A DNA stretch of 64,000 nucleotides from Caulobacter sp. 602-2 (GCF_011043625.1 NZ_JAAKGT010000001.1:558001-622000); one strand, 5' to 3'; positions 53,699 to 62,631 are shown, counted from the stretch's first letter. Numbers and translations: made by a program. The notes: generated by a model from the letters alone, not told the origin.

Positions 53699-54421
53699 AT
53701 GCAGCTGTCCCTCTGTCTGGCCCGATCGCCGCTGGAAGATGCGCGCGACGTCCTGCTGGCCGCCTTCGGCCCGCAGCGACCCAAGGCGCGGATGGACCCC
53801 GTCTCCCAGCTGGTGAAGTCGTCGATCAGCCACCGCACGCTCGACGCGGTGTCCTGGGCCGCGTTCCTTCGGCTGCAGGGCGCGTTCCGGACCTGGGAAG
53901 AGCTCGCCGCCGCCGGGCCCGAGCAGGTGCTGGCGCTGATCGCCGACGTCACCCATGCGCAGGACAAGGCCCGCCGCCTGCCGATCGCCCTGCGCATGAT
54001 CCAGGACCGCATCGGCTGGCTGTCGCTGAGCCACCTGCGCAACCTCACCGTCGAGCAGGCCCGGCACGAACTGCGCGCCCTGCCTGGCGTCGGCCAGAAG
54101 GTCGCCGCCAGTGTCCTCAACTTCAGCACCCTGGCCATGCGCGACCTGGTGGTCGACAGCCACGTGCACCGCACGGCCCAGCGCCTGGGCCTGGTCGGCC
54201 CCGGCGACCCCACCCACAGCTATCACGCCCTGATGGCCCTGGCGCCCGACGCCTGGAGCGCCGACGACCTGTTCGAGCTTCACTGCCTGATGAAGCACGG
54301 CCTGGGACAGCTGGTCTGCACCCACGACGCGCCGCAATGCGGCGCCTGCCCGATGAAGGCGCAATGCCGCCGCGTGGGCGTGGAGGGCGCGACGGTGCTG
54401 GCCTGGCGGCCGCGAGGCTGA
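53699..54421 (+). CDS. Endonuclease III-family DNA glycosylase
   Basis: A 240-residue HhH-GPD protein. The helix-hairpin-helix LPGVGQKVAASVLN keeps the catalytic Lys, and VVDSHVHRTAQRLG keeps the catalytic Asp. The C-terminal iron-sulfur motif is intact: C-x6-C-x2-C-x5-C in CTHDAPQCGACPMKAQC. It excises oxidised bases and may cut DNA. The ATG at 53699 is preferred; earlier ATGs lie inside the SOS box. The SOS box means induction by DNA damage, in contrast to the usual constitutive Nth, so it is likely a second, damage-induced enzyme. Confidence 0.88.
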   Translation: MQLSLCLARSPLEDARDVLLAAFGPQRPKARMDPVSQLVKSSISHRTLDAVSWAAFLRLQGAFRTWEELAAAGPEQVLALIADVTHAQDKARRLPIALRMIQDRIGWLSLSHLRNLTVEQARHELRALPGVGQKVAASVLNFSTLAMRDLVVDSHVHRTAQRLGLVGPGDPTHSYHALMALAPDAWSADDLFELHCLMKHGLGQLVCTHDAPQCGACPMKAQCRRVGVEGATVLAWRPRG

Positions 54422-54438
54422 GGCGGTAAGCACGACCC

Positions 54439-54870
54439 ATGAGCAAGCCCGCCGCGCCCACGTTTCCCGACGCCGCCATGATGGCCGCGCCAGAGGCCTT
54501 GGCGCGGTTCCTGGAGACGGCGGACGCCTCGCTGCTGGACGGCGTGTTCTCCGGCGGCGACGTGACGATCCTCGAGAACTTCGCGCCGTACATCTTCCTG
54601 GGCCAGCAAGGCCTGGCGCAATGGCGGGCGATCATGAGCCGCCATGTCGGCGCGATCGACGGGCTGAAGCACGCATTCGAAGCGCCGCAGGACTTCGGTC
54701 TAGACGGCGACACCGTCCACTTCACCCTGCCCACCCGCTGGAGCGGCGTACGCGGCGGCAAGCCGTTCAAGGAGCTGGGCGGCTGGACCTTCGTGCAGGT
54801 GCGCGAGGCCGACGGCTGGCGGATCCGCTCCTACGGCTGGGCCGTCGTCAGCTTCGACTGGCTGGACTGA
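54439..54870 (+). CDS. NTF2-like/SnoaL-type domain protein
   Basis: A 143-residue protein fitting the DUF4440/NTF2-like fold (ARFLETADASLLDGVFSGGDVTILENFAPYIFLG; later GGWTFVQVREADGWRIRSYGW). The family includes enzymes and binding proteins acting on small hydrophobic ligands. It lies 17 bp after the endonuclease gene and may be co-expressed. It is convergent with the dipeptidase gene. The ligand is unknown. Confidence 0.75.
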   Translation: MSKPAAPTFPDAAMMAAPEALARFLETADASLLDGVFSGGDVTILENFAPYIFLGQQGLAQWRAIMSRHVGAIDGLKHAFEAPQDFGLDGDTVHFTLPTRWSGVRGGKPFKELGGWTFVQVREADGWRIRSYGWAVVSFDWLD

Positions 54871-54882
54871 CGGGATCAAGCC

Positions 54883-55845
54883 CTACCCCGCCAGTTCGGT
54901 GAAGGTCCGCGTGCCGATCGGATAGCGGCGCCAGTCGCCATAGTCGAAGTGCCACCACTCTTCCGGATAGACCTCGAAGCCCTGGGCGACCATGGCCTCG
55001 CGCAGCACCCTGCGCAGGGCCCGCTGCCTGGCCGTTCCGCCGGCGAAGTCGGCATAGGAGCGCGTCGACATCTCGTCGTAGCGGCTGGGCATCAGGACGA
55101 CCTCGCCGGTTTTCAGGTCGTGCAGGGTCAGGTCGACGGCGCATCCGCGATTATGGCGCGAGCCCTTGGCCGGATCGGCCACGAAGACGCGGCTGGCCGG
55201 CGGCGTGGCCTCCCAGAACATCCAGGTCACGAACCACGGCCGATAGGCGTCGTGGATGGTCAAGCCCCAGCCCTGGGCCGCCAAGGCCTTGGCTGCACGG
55301 CCCACGGCCTCGGCGGCGGGGCGCTGCAGCCAGGCGGCCGAGCGCTCGTAGAGCTTCAGCCCCATGAAGTTGTCGCGGCCGGCATAGCGGATGTCGAAAG
55401 CGATCGTCGGATCGATCGCGGCCAGGTCGACGAGGTCGGACGGCAGGAAATCGCCCGTCTCGACCGGCGGCGTCGCGGCCAGGGCTCGCTCGCGCAAGGC
55501 CTTGGGATCGGCGCGAACGGCGCGGCGGATGCCGGCCTGCACCTCGACGCCGAAGTCGCGGCGCGGCAAGACCGCGCCGTTCAGCCGCACGCCGCGCGCC
55601 GTCGCCAGCAGCTCCCCGCCGCCCGCGACGCCATAACGGCCCGGAGCGGTCGGCGACAGCCGCCGGATCGGACCGCCATGGGCGAAGACGGCCAAGGCGC
55701 CGTCGTCGGTCTCGAAGATCGTGACGGGCGCCTCGGGCGCACCGTACTGGGCGACCAGCGCCAAGTCGGCAGCCGCCAGGGCCGCGCCAGGCGCAAGGCT
55801 CGAGGCCAGGACGCCGGCGGCGACGGTTCTACGGGTCTGCCGCAT
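54883..55845 (-). CDS. D-alanyl-D-alanine dipeptidase (VanX/DdpX, M15D)
   Basis: A 320-residue exported peptidase. It has a signal peptide (PGAALAA) and an N-terminal extension of about 110 residues. The M15 zinc site follows: SRHNRGCAVDLTL (SxHxxGxAxD) and the PEEWWHFDY (ExxWH) motif near the C-terminus. VanX-type enzymes hydrolyse D-Ala-D-Ala in peptidoglycan recycling or resistance. The extension before the catalytic domain is unusual and may bind cell-wall or protein partners. It is monocistronic. Confidence 0.87.
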   Translation of the reverse strand: MRQTRRTVAAGVLASSLAPGAALAAADLALVAQYGAPEAPVTIFETDDGALAVFAHGGPIRRLSPTAPGRYGVAGGGELLATARGVRLNGAVLPRRDFGVEVQAGIRRAVRADPKALRERALAATPPVETGDFLPSDLVDLAAIDPTIAFDIRYAGRDNFMGLKLYERSAAWLQRPAAEAVGRAAKALAAQGWGLTIHDAYRPWFVTWMFWEATPPASRVFVADPAKGSRHNRGCAVDLTLHDLKTGEVVLMPSRYDEMSTRSYADFAGGTARQRALRRVLREAMVAQGFEVYPEEWWHFDYGDWRRYPIGTRTFTELAG

Positions 55846-55866
55846 CGCCGCCGCCCCCCCTTTTTC

Positions 55867-57363
55867 CTACTTCATCGTCGGGATGACGAAGGCGCTGTCC
55901 TCGACATCGCCTTCCGGCCAGCGGGCCGTGACCGTCTTGACCTTGGTGTAGAACTTCACGCCCTCGACGCCGTGCTGGTTGGTGTCGCCGAAGGCGCTGC
56001 GCTTCCAGCCGCCGAAGGTGTGATAGGCCACCGGCACCGGGATCGGCACGTTGATGCCGACCATGCCCACGTTGACGCGGGCGGCGAACTCGCGGGCGGC
56101 GCGGCCGTTGCGGGTGAAGATCGCCACGCCGTTGCCGTACTGGTGCTCGGACGGCAGGGCGATCGCCTCCTCGAAGCTTTCGGCGCGCACCATCTGCAGC
56201 ACCGGGCCGAAGATCTCTTCCTGATAGGTCTTCATGCCCTTCTTGACGCCGTCGAACAGCGACGGGCCGATGAAGAAGCCCTTCTCGAAGCCCTGCAGGG
56301 AAAAGTCGCGGCCGTCGACCACCAGTTCGGCGCCTTCGTCGACGCCGATCTGGATGTAGTCGGCGATCTTGGCGCGGTGTTGGGCGCTGACCACGGGGCC
56401 GTAATGGGCGGCCGTGTCGGTGGAGATGCCGACCTTGAGGGTGTCGATCTCGGCGACCAGGCGCTCGCGCAGTTCGTCGGCGGTCTTCTTGCCGACCGGC
56501 ACCACGACCGGCAGGGCCATGCAGCGCTCGCCCGCCGAGCCGAAAGCCGCGCCCGACAGGTCCTTGACCACCTGGTCGAGGTCGGCGTCGGGCAAAACAA
56601 GGCCGTGGTTCTTGGCGCCGCCCATGGCCTGGACGCGCTTACCGTGCGCCGTGCCGGTCTGGTAGACGTAGTGGGCGATGTCGGAGCTGCCGACAAAGCT
56701 GACGGCGCGGATCAGCGGGTGGGTCAGGATGGCGTCGACGGCGCTCTTGTCGCCGTGGATCACGTTGAGCACGCCTTCGGGCGCGCCGGCCTCCATCATC
56801 AGCTCGGCCAGCTTCAGCGGAACCGTCGGATCCTTCTCCGAGGGCTTGAGGATGAAGCTGTTGCCGACCGCGATGGCGATGCCGAACATCCACATCGGGA
56901 TCATGGCCGGGAAGTTGAACGGGGTGATGCCCGCGCAGACGCCCAGGGGCTGGCGCATCGAATAGACGTCGATGCCGGGGCCCGCGCCCTCGGTGTACTC
57001 ACCCTTCAGGATGTGCGGAATTCCGCAGGCGAATTCAATGACTTCCAGGCCGCGCTGAATGTCGCCCTTGCTGTCGGCGATGACCTTGCCGTGCTCGGAC
57101 GACAGGATCTCGGCCAGGCTGTTCATGTCGCGCTCGATCAGGCGCTTGAACTCGAACATCACCCGGGCGCGGCGCTGCGGGTTGGTCGCCGCCCAGCCGA
57201 CCTGGGCCTTGGCCGCGGCCTGGACGGCGGCGTCGATCTCGCCGTCGGTGGCGAACTGGACGCGGGCCTGCACCTCGCCGGTGTTGGGATTGAAGACGTC
57301 GCCGAAGCGCCCCGAGGCGCCATCGAAGGCTTGGCCGTTCACGAAATGGGCGATGTCTCGCAT
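55867..57363 (-). CDS. mmsA: CoA-acylating methylmalonate-semialdehyde dehydrogenase
   Basis: A 498-residue aldehyde dehydrogenase that converts (methyl)malonate semialdehyde to propionyl- or acetyl-CoA in valine and inositol catabolism. Motifs: NGQAFDGASGRFGDVFNP opening, GITPFNFPAMIPMWMFGIAIAVGN, the nucleophile Cys in SAGERCMALPVVV and the C-terminal KTVTARWPEGDVEDSAFVIPTMK. Length and the SAGERCMA core are diagnostic of MmsA. The ATG at 57363 gives the canonical N-terminus. It lies 89 bp downstream of the flavin reductase gene on the same strand. Confidence 0.92.
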   Translation of the reverse strand: MRDIAHFVNGQAFDGASGRFGDVFNPNTGEVQARVQFATDGEIDAAVQAAAKAQVGWAATNPQRRARVMFEFKRLIERDMNSLAEILSSEHGKVIADSKGDIQRGLEVIEFACGIPHILKGEYTEGAGPGIDVYSMRQPLGVCAGITPFNFPAMIPMWMFGIAIAVGNSFILKPSEKDPTVPLKLAELMMEAGAPEGVLNVIHGDKSAVDAILTHPLIRAVSFVGSSDIAHYVYQTGTAHGKRVQAMGGAKNHGLVLPDADLDQVVKDLSGAAFGSAGERCMALPVVVPVGKKTADELRERLVAEIDTLKVGISTDTAAHYGPVVSAQHRAKIADYIQIGVDEGAELVVDGRDFSLQGFEKGFFIGPSLFDGVKKGMKTYQEEIFGPVLQMVRAESFEEAIALPSEHQYGNGVAIFTRNGRAAREFAARVNVGMVGINVPIPVPVAYHTFGGWKRSAFGDTNQHGVEGVKFYTKVKTVTARWPEGDVEDSAFVIPTMK

Positions 57364-57452
57364 GATGCGCTCCCTAACGCTGTTTTTCGGCGTCATTAGC
57401 ATCCGAAAAACGGCGCGTATCGTGGAAAATCTATCCCCGGCTTCTCAGCCGC

Positions 57453-57977
57453 CTACTCCGCGTCGACATGCACCCGGCGGAACCGGCCCTGCAGGTAGAC
57501 CAGCGGCTCGTGGTCGGGGTCGTAACGCAGCTTGACCACCCGCCCGACATAGACCCGGTGATCGCCGGCGTCGAAGACGTGGTGGGTCTCGCATTCGAAA
57601 TTGGCCATGCAGCCGGGCAGGATCGGCACGCCCGTGCGCCAGGTCTCGGTCTCGACGCCGGCGAAGCGGTCGGTGTCCTTCTGCACGAACTGACGGGCCA
57701 GGGCCTGGTGATCGGCGTGCAGCACGTTGACGGCGAAGCGGCCAGCCGCGTCCAGCGCCGGCAGGCTCGACGACTTCAGGTCGACGCAGACCAAGGCCAG
57801 CGGCGGGTCCAACGACACCGACGTGAAGGAATTGGCGGTCAGGCCGACGCGGCGGCCGTCCTGCCCCAGCGTCGTGACGACGGTGACCCCCGTGGTGAAG
57901 CACCCGAAAGCGTTGCGCAGGGCGCGGGCGTCATGCGCGCCGCCCTCCCCCAGTTCGATCGTGACTGCCTGACTCAT
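57453..57977 (-). CDS. Flavin reductase-like FMN-binding protein
   Basis: A 174-residue protein of the flavin reductase (HpaC/HsaB) family: RNAFGCFTTGVTVVTTLGQDGRRVGLTANSFTSVSLDPPLALVCVDLKSSSL, with FAVNVLH and FECETHHVFDAGDHRVYVGRVV. It reduces FMN or FAD with NAD(P)H for a monooxygenase partner, not present next to it. It precedes mmsA on the same strand. Confidence 0.88.
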   Translation of the reverse strand: MSQAVTIELGEGGAHDARALRNAFGCFTTGVTVVTTLGQDGRRVGLTANSFTSVSLDPPLALVCVDLKSSSLPALDAAGRFAVNVLHADHQALARQFVQKDTDRFAGVETETWRTGVPILPGCMANFECETHHVFDAGDHRVYVGRVVKLRYDPDHEPLVYLQGRFRRVHVDAE

Positions 57978-58104
57978 CTTGCCCTAGCAGTGCGACAAAG
58001 CCGGGCGACGGGCAAGGCGGGATGCCGCGCGACGGGGCTGGAGGAGCGAGGACTGGAGCCGCAATGAAGTTTTTGCTTACTTAGTGATCAGTGGCGGCAG
58101 GGCG
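57978..58104. other. Intergenic gap
   Basis: 127 bp with no visible element. It lies between the DUF2786 gene end and the flavin reductase start and must hold the latter's promoter. Confidence 0.3.
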
Positions 58105-58818
58105 CTACGCGGTCTTCGGGCCGCCGAGATCGATGGCTAGAGACGCGCCCGCGACGCCGCCGGCCCCATAGGCCTCCGGCGCCACCATGCGGGCTGGCCG
58201 GAGCACGGCCCTCAGTTTCAGATCGAGCTTGTCGAGTTCTGCATCAACGACGGCCGACTTGAGAACGACGAGATCACGTCCGGCGTCGCTGTTTACCCGG
58301 TCGCGCCCGGCCTTCATCGCGGTCAGCTTGTCCGCGATGGACGTGACCATGCCCAGAGTGAACGAGGCGTTGGCCACATGTCGATCCTTGTGCCGAAATC
58401 GCTGATAGTCGGCAGAGGTCTTGTAGCGGCCAAGCTCGAACCGAACAGCGCCGTCGATCAGTTCGGTCAGGTAGTGCGCGACTTCAATATCCGCAGGGAG
58501 CCCAAAGAATACGTACCGAGGCTCTCCGGTCGGGCCCTTCTCGCGCCAAACTCGGCAATCACAAAAACTGGCGATGGCGACGATGCAATCGCCCAACGGT
58601 ATCCGCTTATTGTGGTGCGTTTCGTACTCGCGCCGCTCGCACAGCGTATCGCGGAGTTCAACGTCGGTGAGGGAAAGGTCGTATCGATCGAGCAGTTCGG
58701 CGACCTTCGCGGCGGCCGACATGGCTTCGGCTTCCGTGCAGCCATTGTCCGTGGTCTTGGCTCGGAGCCCTGCGATGCGCGCCCTGAGCTTTTCAAGGTC
58801 TGCCAGATGTTCGTTCAC
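58105..58818 (-). CDS. DUF2786-family protein, atypical composition
   Basis: A 237-residue protein. The N-terminal DUF2786 segment is EKLRARIAGLRAKTTDNGCTEAEAMSAAAKVAELLDRYDLSL. A longer domain follows, of the kind fused to it in phage-like genes (DUF7168: ETHHNKRIPLGDCIVAIASFCDCRVW). The start is a GTG at 58818, as no nearer ATG fits. Its DNA is less GC-rich and uses more A/T-ending codons than its neighbours, which suggests transfer from a mobile element. The function is unknown. Confidence 0.7.
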   Translation of the reverse strand: MNEHLADLEKLRARIAGLRAKTTDNGCTEAEAMSAAAKVAELLDRYDLSLTDVELRDTLCERREYETHHNKRIPLGDCIVAIASFCDCRVWREKGPTGEPRYVFFGLPADIEVAHYLTELIDGAVRFELGRYKTSADYQRFRHKDRHVANASFTLGMVTSIADKLTAMKAGRDRVNSDAGRDLVVLKSAVVDAELDKLDLKLRAVLRPARMVAPEAYGAGGVAGASLAIDLGGPKTA

Positions 58819-58948
58819 GGCTGCGCCCCGAAAGTGTCTCAGCGCCAACCCGCCAAGTTCGCCTGCCCCGCCTTCTAGGCGAAGCCTGAGGCTGATCCCA
58901 GCACATCGAAGGGCCCAGGATCGAGCACCCTCTTGTATCAGAGGCCAG

Positions 58949-58982
58949 CTTCCGCTCATTCGGAGCATCGAATGAGCGGAAG
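58949..58982. terminator. Perfect 14-bp hairpin between the SDR and DUF2786 genes
   Basis: CTTCCGCTCATTCG and CGAATGAGCGGAAG (58949-58962 and 58969-58982) form a perfect stem around GAGCAT, just past the end of the SDR gene. Without a T-run on the minus strand, terminator function is likely but not certain. Confidence 0.55.
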
Positions 58983-58993
58983 GCCTTTCCCGA

Positions 58994-59749
58994 CTAGACC
59001 TGAGCCACGCCGCCGTCGATGGCGAAATCCGAACCGGCCATGAAGGCGGAGTCGTCCGAGGCCAGGAAGAGCACGGCCTTGGCGATCTCCTCGGGTGCGC
59101 CGACGCGGCCGATCGGGGTCTGGCTGGCCATGTAGTCGAGCAGACCTTGCTGCTGGGCGGGATCCGAGCCGGCAAGCTCGACCAGGCCGGGCGTCCTGAT
59201 CGGGCCAGGGCTGACCACGTTGACCCGGATGCCGCGATCCTTGAGGTCGAGGGTCCAGCTGCGGGCCAGGTTGCGCACGGCGGCCTTCGAGGCGCTGTAG
59301 ACGCTGAAGGCGGCGGTGCCGGTGGTGGCCGTGGTCGAGCCCGAGAGGATCACGCTGGCCCCGTCACGCAGCAGCGGCAGCGCCTTCTGCACGGTGAAGA
59401 TCACGCCCTTCACGTTGCGGCCGAAGATATCCTCGTAGTGTTCCTCGGTGATCGCGCCCAGGGGCAGCATGTCGCCGCCGCCGGCGTTGGCGAACAGGGC
59501 GTCGATCTGGGCGTGGCGCTGCTGCACCGCGTCGTAGAGGCGGTCGATATCGGCCAGCTTGGACATGTCGGCCTGGACGCCGACCGTCGCGCCGCCGATC
59601 GACTTGACCGCCGCGTCCAGCTCGGCCTGGCGGCGGCCGGTGATGAACACATTGGCTCCCTCGGCCGCGAACGCGCGGGCGGTGGCCAGGCCGATGCCGC
59701 TGGTGCCGCCGGTGACCACCACCACCTTGTTTTCGAACTTGCCGCTCAT
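58994..59749 (-). CDS. Short-chain dehydrogenase/reductase
   Basis: A 251-residue classical SDR. The cofactor motif is TGGTSGIGLATA, NAGG is in LFANAGGGDM, the catalytic Ser is in ILSGSTTATTG and the YSASK active site is intact; it ends SDFAIDGGVAQV. It oxidises or reduces a small alcohol/ketone. It is divergent from a LysR gene, which probably controls it. The substrate is unknown. Confidence 0.9.
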   Translation of the reverse strand: MSGKFENKVVVVTGGTSGIGLATARAFAAEGANVFITGRRQAELDAAVKSIGGATVGVQADMSKLADIDRLYDAVQQRHAQIDALFANAGGGDMLPLGAITEEHYEDIFGRNVKGVIFTVQKALPLLRDGASVILSGSTTATTGTAAFSVYSASKAAVRNLARSWTLDLKDRGIRVNVVSPGPIRTPGLVELAGSDPAQQQGLLDYMASQTPIGRVGAPEEIAKAVLFLASDDSAFMAGSDFAIDGGVAQV

Positions 59750-59846
59750 CTGAAGTCTCCTTGGCTTGTGCGGCGAACCGTTCGCCGTTGGTAAGGAGAT
59801 GCATCTGGAACGATCTGGCCGGTAGTCAGGCAATGTGGCATTCAGT

Positions 59847-59862
59847 GTCTCGATAATGAGAC
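59847..59862. promoter_or_regulatory. LysR-type palindrome
   Basis: GTCTC-GATAAT-GAGAC is a perfect inverted repeat in the 119-bp gap between the divergent SDR and LysR genes, 6 bp before the LysR start. It is a candidate LysR binding and autoregulation site. Confidence 0.45.
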
Positions 59863-59868
59863 GATGAT

Positions 59869-60771
59869 ATGCCCGACCTGAACGACTACCTGCTCTTTGC
59901 CGAAGTGGTGGCCCATGGCGGCTTCGCGCCGGCCGGCCGCGCCCTGCGCCAGCCGAAGTCGACCCTGAGCCGCCGGATCGCCCAGCTGGAAGCCCGCCTC
60001 GGCGTGCGGCTGATCGAGCGCACGACGCGCCGGTTTCGGGTCACCGAGGTCGGTCAGGCCTTCTACGAACGCTGCAGAATCGTGGCCCTCGATGTCGAGC
60101 AGGCCAACGCCGTCGCCGCCGAGGCCAAGAGCGAGCCGCAAGGCCTGATCCGCTTCAGCTGTCCCACCGGCCTGGTCGAGACCCTGTCAGCGAGCTTGCC
60201 GCGGTTTCTGGCGCGGTTTCCCAAGGTGCGGCTGCAGGTGATCGCGGTCGACAGGCCGGTGGATCTCATCGAGGAGCGGATCGACGTCGCCCTGCGGGTG
60301 CGCACCGTGCTGACGACCGACGCGGCGCTGACCATGCGCACGCTGGGCCGTTCGCGCCGAATTCTGGTAGCAGGGCCTCAACTCGCCGCCCGTTGCGTCG
60401 ACCTGGAGATCGACCAACTGGCCGGCCTGCCCACCCTCAGCCCCACCGACCAGTCAGGCGAGCTCACCTGGGACCTGCTGGGGCCGAACGATGCGACCTG
60501 CGCGATCCGTCACGAGCCCCGCTTGGCCTGCGGTGACTTCCTGGCGCTGCGCGACGCCGCGGCTGCGAACATCGGCGTCGCTTTCCTGCCGGATCATATC
60601 TGCAAGGCCGATCTCATGACCGGCCGTCTGGTTCAGGTCTTTCCGGAGTGGCGATCGGAGGACGGGATCGTCCACATCGTCTTCACCACCCGGCGCGGCC
60701 TTCCACCAGCCGTGCGGGCGTTCATCGATCATCTGGCCGCGGTGTTCAGCCAGGATCGGCCGACCCAGTAG
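59869..60771 (+). CDS. LysR-family transcriptional regulator
   Basis: A 300-residue regulator with the LysR winged helix (LNDYLLFAEVVAHGGFAPAGRALRQPKSTLSRRIAQLEARLGVRLIERTTRRF) and a substrate-binding-like C-terminal domain. It is divergent from the SDR gene with a palindrome between. LysR regulators normally control the divergent gene in response to a metabolite. Confidence 0.9.
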   Translation: MPDLNDYLLFAEVVAHGGFAPAGRALRQPKSTLSRRIAQLEARLGVRLIERTTRRFRVTEVGQAFYERCRIVALDVEQANAVAAEAKSEPQGLIRFSCPTGLVETLSASLPRFLARFPKVRLQVIAVDRPVDLIEERIDVALRVRTVLTTDAALTMRTLGRSRRILVAGPQLAARCVDLEIDQLAGLPTLSPTDQSGELTWDLLGPNDATCAIRHEPRLACGDFLALRDAAAANIGVAFLPDHICKADLMTGRLVQVFPEWRSEDGIVHIVFTTRRGLPPAVRAFIDHLAAVFSQDRPTQ

Positions 60772-60782
60772 GCCGCGCGCCT

Positions 60783-61700
60783 CTAAGCGCCTTCCACCAG
60801 CACCCCAGGCCGCCCAGCGTCCAGGCCGAACGTCACCGGCAGGTGGCGCACGTGCGGGGTCTGCAGGTTCAGGGCCTTGGCGCCGCGGGCGACGGCCAGC
60901 TTGCCCAGGGCCGTCGGGCCGAAACCGGCCTGAACCTTGGGATTGGCGCCCAGCCGGCGACGCAGCACGCCGTTGGCGTAGATGACGTTGGCGCGCATCA
61001 GGGCCGGCGGCGTCATGAACTCGATCGAGATCGAGACATTCAGCATCGGGCCGTTTTCGATGCGGTGCGGGGCGTTCTGCTTCCAGGTGACCATCGAACC
61101 GGGCGTCAGCTCGACGGCCTGGGCGCCGGCGTCCCAGGCGGGGTCGAAGGCGAACTGTTCGGCGGTCTCGCGCAGCACGATCTTCTCCAGCGCCAGGTCG
61201 CCCACATAGGGGTCGGCCACCGGATAGACCCACACCTTCTTGACGCCACGGATCTGCCACAGCGACACCAGCGGCACGTCGAGATGATAGAAGACCTGGG
61301 CGTTGGCGCTGCTGATCAGCATGCCCAGATCGCGCTTGAAGGTCTTCAGGCCCGGAACCTTGCCTTCCTTCTCGGCGAAGATCTCGTCGCACAGGGCGGC
61401 GTACTCAGGCACGTGGTCGTTGGTGTGGCGCAGGTTCAGCCAGATGCGGCCGGCCTTGGCGGCCTCCAGCAGCTGATCGCCCGACAGATTGCCCGCCGAG
61501 CCCTTGCGCCAGGTGGTCCAGGCCTTGGGGTCCTCGCCCATGGTGAAGACGCCCAGGAGCTCGCGCGGATAGCGGTCGAGCAGCCGCGCCAGGCCCTCGT
61601 CGTCGAACATCGGCCGCTCGTGCAGGCCGTGCTTGAAGACCAGGTTTTCCTTGCCGAAGGCCTTGGCCTTCTCGGGGGTCCAGTCGTGGATGATGGTCAT
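60783..61700 (-). CDS. Cupin/JmjC-like protein of unknown function
   Basis: A 305-residue soluble protein with a cupin-type beta domain: ANAQVFYHLDVPLVSLWQIRGVKKVWVYP and ELTPGSMVTWKQNAPHRIENGPMLNVSISIEF. The His in FYHLDVP and the later His in APHRIE are spaced like a non-haem iron site; the full JmjC HxD...H motif is not certain. It is the last gene of a three-gene operon with a glycosyltransferase and a GNAT-like transferase, 10 bp after the glycosyltransferase stop. It might hydroxylate or bind a sugar intermediate. Confidence 0.65.
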   Translation of the reverse strand: MTIIHDWTPEKAKAFGKENLVFKHGLHERPMFDDEGLARLLDRYPRELLGVFTMGEDPKAWTTWRKGSAGNLSGDQLLEAAKAGRIWLNLRHTNDHVPEYAALCDEIFAEKEGKVPGLKTFKRDLGMLISSANAQVFYHLDVPLVSLWQIRGVKKVWVYPVADPYVGDLALEKIVLRETAEQFAFDPAWDAGAQAVELTPGSMVTWKQNAPHRIENGPMLNVSISIEFMTPPALMRANVIYANGVLRRRLGANPKVQAGFGPTALGKLAVARGAKALNLQTPHVRHLPVTFGLDAGRPGVLVEGA

Positions 61701-61710
61701 GCCGCCAGCC

Positions 61711-62631
61711 TCACGCCGTGTGTCCGTAGAAATGGATCTTGAAGGGACCCCACCACAGGGTCTTGCCCAGGCCGCGGGCGGCGCGGTCCAGCCATTCGGC
61801 CCGATCGCCCGCGCGCGTCAGCCACTTGAAGCCGGCCACGGCGCCGAACAGCGCCGCCTGGACGACGCCGACGGCCATCCAGCGGGCCACGCCCACGCGG
61901 TCGGGGGGCACGGCGGCGGCGCAGTGAGCCGAGGGACCCTGGCCGTAGGCGAAGGCGCGGCGGATCGTGTAGTCCAGCGTCAGGCGGTCGGGCACGGGGT
62001 CTTCCCACACCCAGGCCTCGGGCTCCCAGGCGAAGACCGCGCCGGCGGCCCGCATGTGGCCGAACAGCATGTCGTCCTCGCCGCCGATATGATTGCGTTC
62101 GGCCGCGAAGGGCGCGACCGGATCGGGCAGGCTCGAGCGCTTCAGCAGGCTGTCGCCGCAGCCGTAGTAGTGGTCGATGACGCCGGCCTGCTCGGGGCCG
62201 ATGCGCGAGAAGAACCGCTCCAGATAGTCGCGATGCTCGGTGACGGCCTGCGGCGCGCGGGCCCGGACAGGACCGAACACGACGTCGGCGGCGTAACGCT
62301 CCTGCGCGGCCAGCAGAGCGGCCAGCCAGCCGGCGGGGGCCTCCTCGTCGTCGTCCAGGAAGGCGACGAACGCGCCCGAGGCCCTGGCCATGCCGGCGTT
62401 GCGGGCGTTGGCGACGCCGGCGCGCGGCTCGTGCACGTAGTGGACGGGGAACGGCGCCTCGGCCGCCAGGGTCTGGGCCACGCCCTGGGCGGACGGCGCC
62501 TGGTCGTTGTCGACGATCACGAGTTCCAGCTCGGAATGATCCACGCCGGCCTGGGCCAGGACCGAGCGGGCCGCGACGGCCAGGCCGCCGAGCCGACGCT
62601 GGGTCGGGATCATGATCGTCACGCGGGCCAT
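61711..62631 (-). CDS. Family 2 glycosyltransferase
   Basis: A 306-residue GT-A glycosyltransferase: MARVTIMIPTQRRLGGL opening, ELELVIVDNDQ, ANARNAGMARASGAFVAFLDDDEEAP (metal-binding DDD) and GGEDDMLFGHM. The C-terminal part has one hydrophobic stretch (VGVVQAALFGAVAGF). It transfers an unknown sugar from a nucleotide donor. Its start shares an A with the stop of the upstream GNAT-like gene (TGATG), so the two are coupled. The operon context suggests exopolysaccharide, possibly holdfast. Confidence 0.88.
   Translation of the reverse strand: MARVTIMIPTQRRLGGLAVAARSVLAQAGVDHSELELVIVDNDQAPSAQGVAQTLAAEAPFPVHYVHEPRAGVANARNAGMARASGAFVAFLDDDEEAPAGWLAALLAAQERYAADVVFGPVRARAPQAVTEHRDYLERFFSRIGPEQAGVIDHYYGCGDSLLKRSSLPDPVAPFAAERNHIGGEDDMLFGHMRAAGAVFAWEPEAWVWEDPVPDRLTLDYTIRRAFAYGQGPSAHCAAAVPPDRVGVARWMAVGVVQAALFGAVAGFKWLTRAGDRAEWLDRAARGLGKTLWWGPFKIHFYGHTA

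Noticed and set aside
54949..57399. 816-residue plus-strand ORF opposite mmsA and the dipeptidase
   Set aside because: It spans two conserved genes on the other strand and shows no domain.
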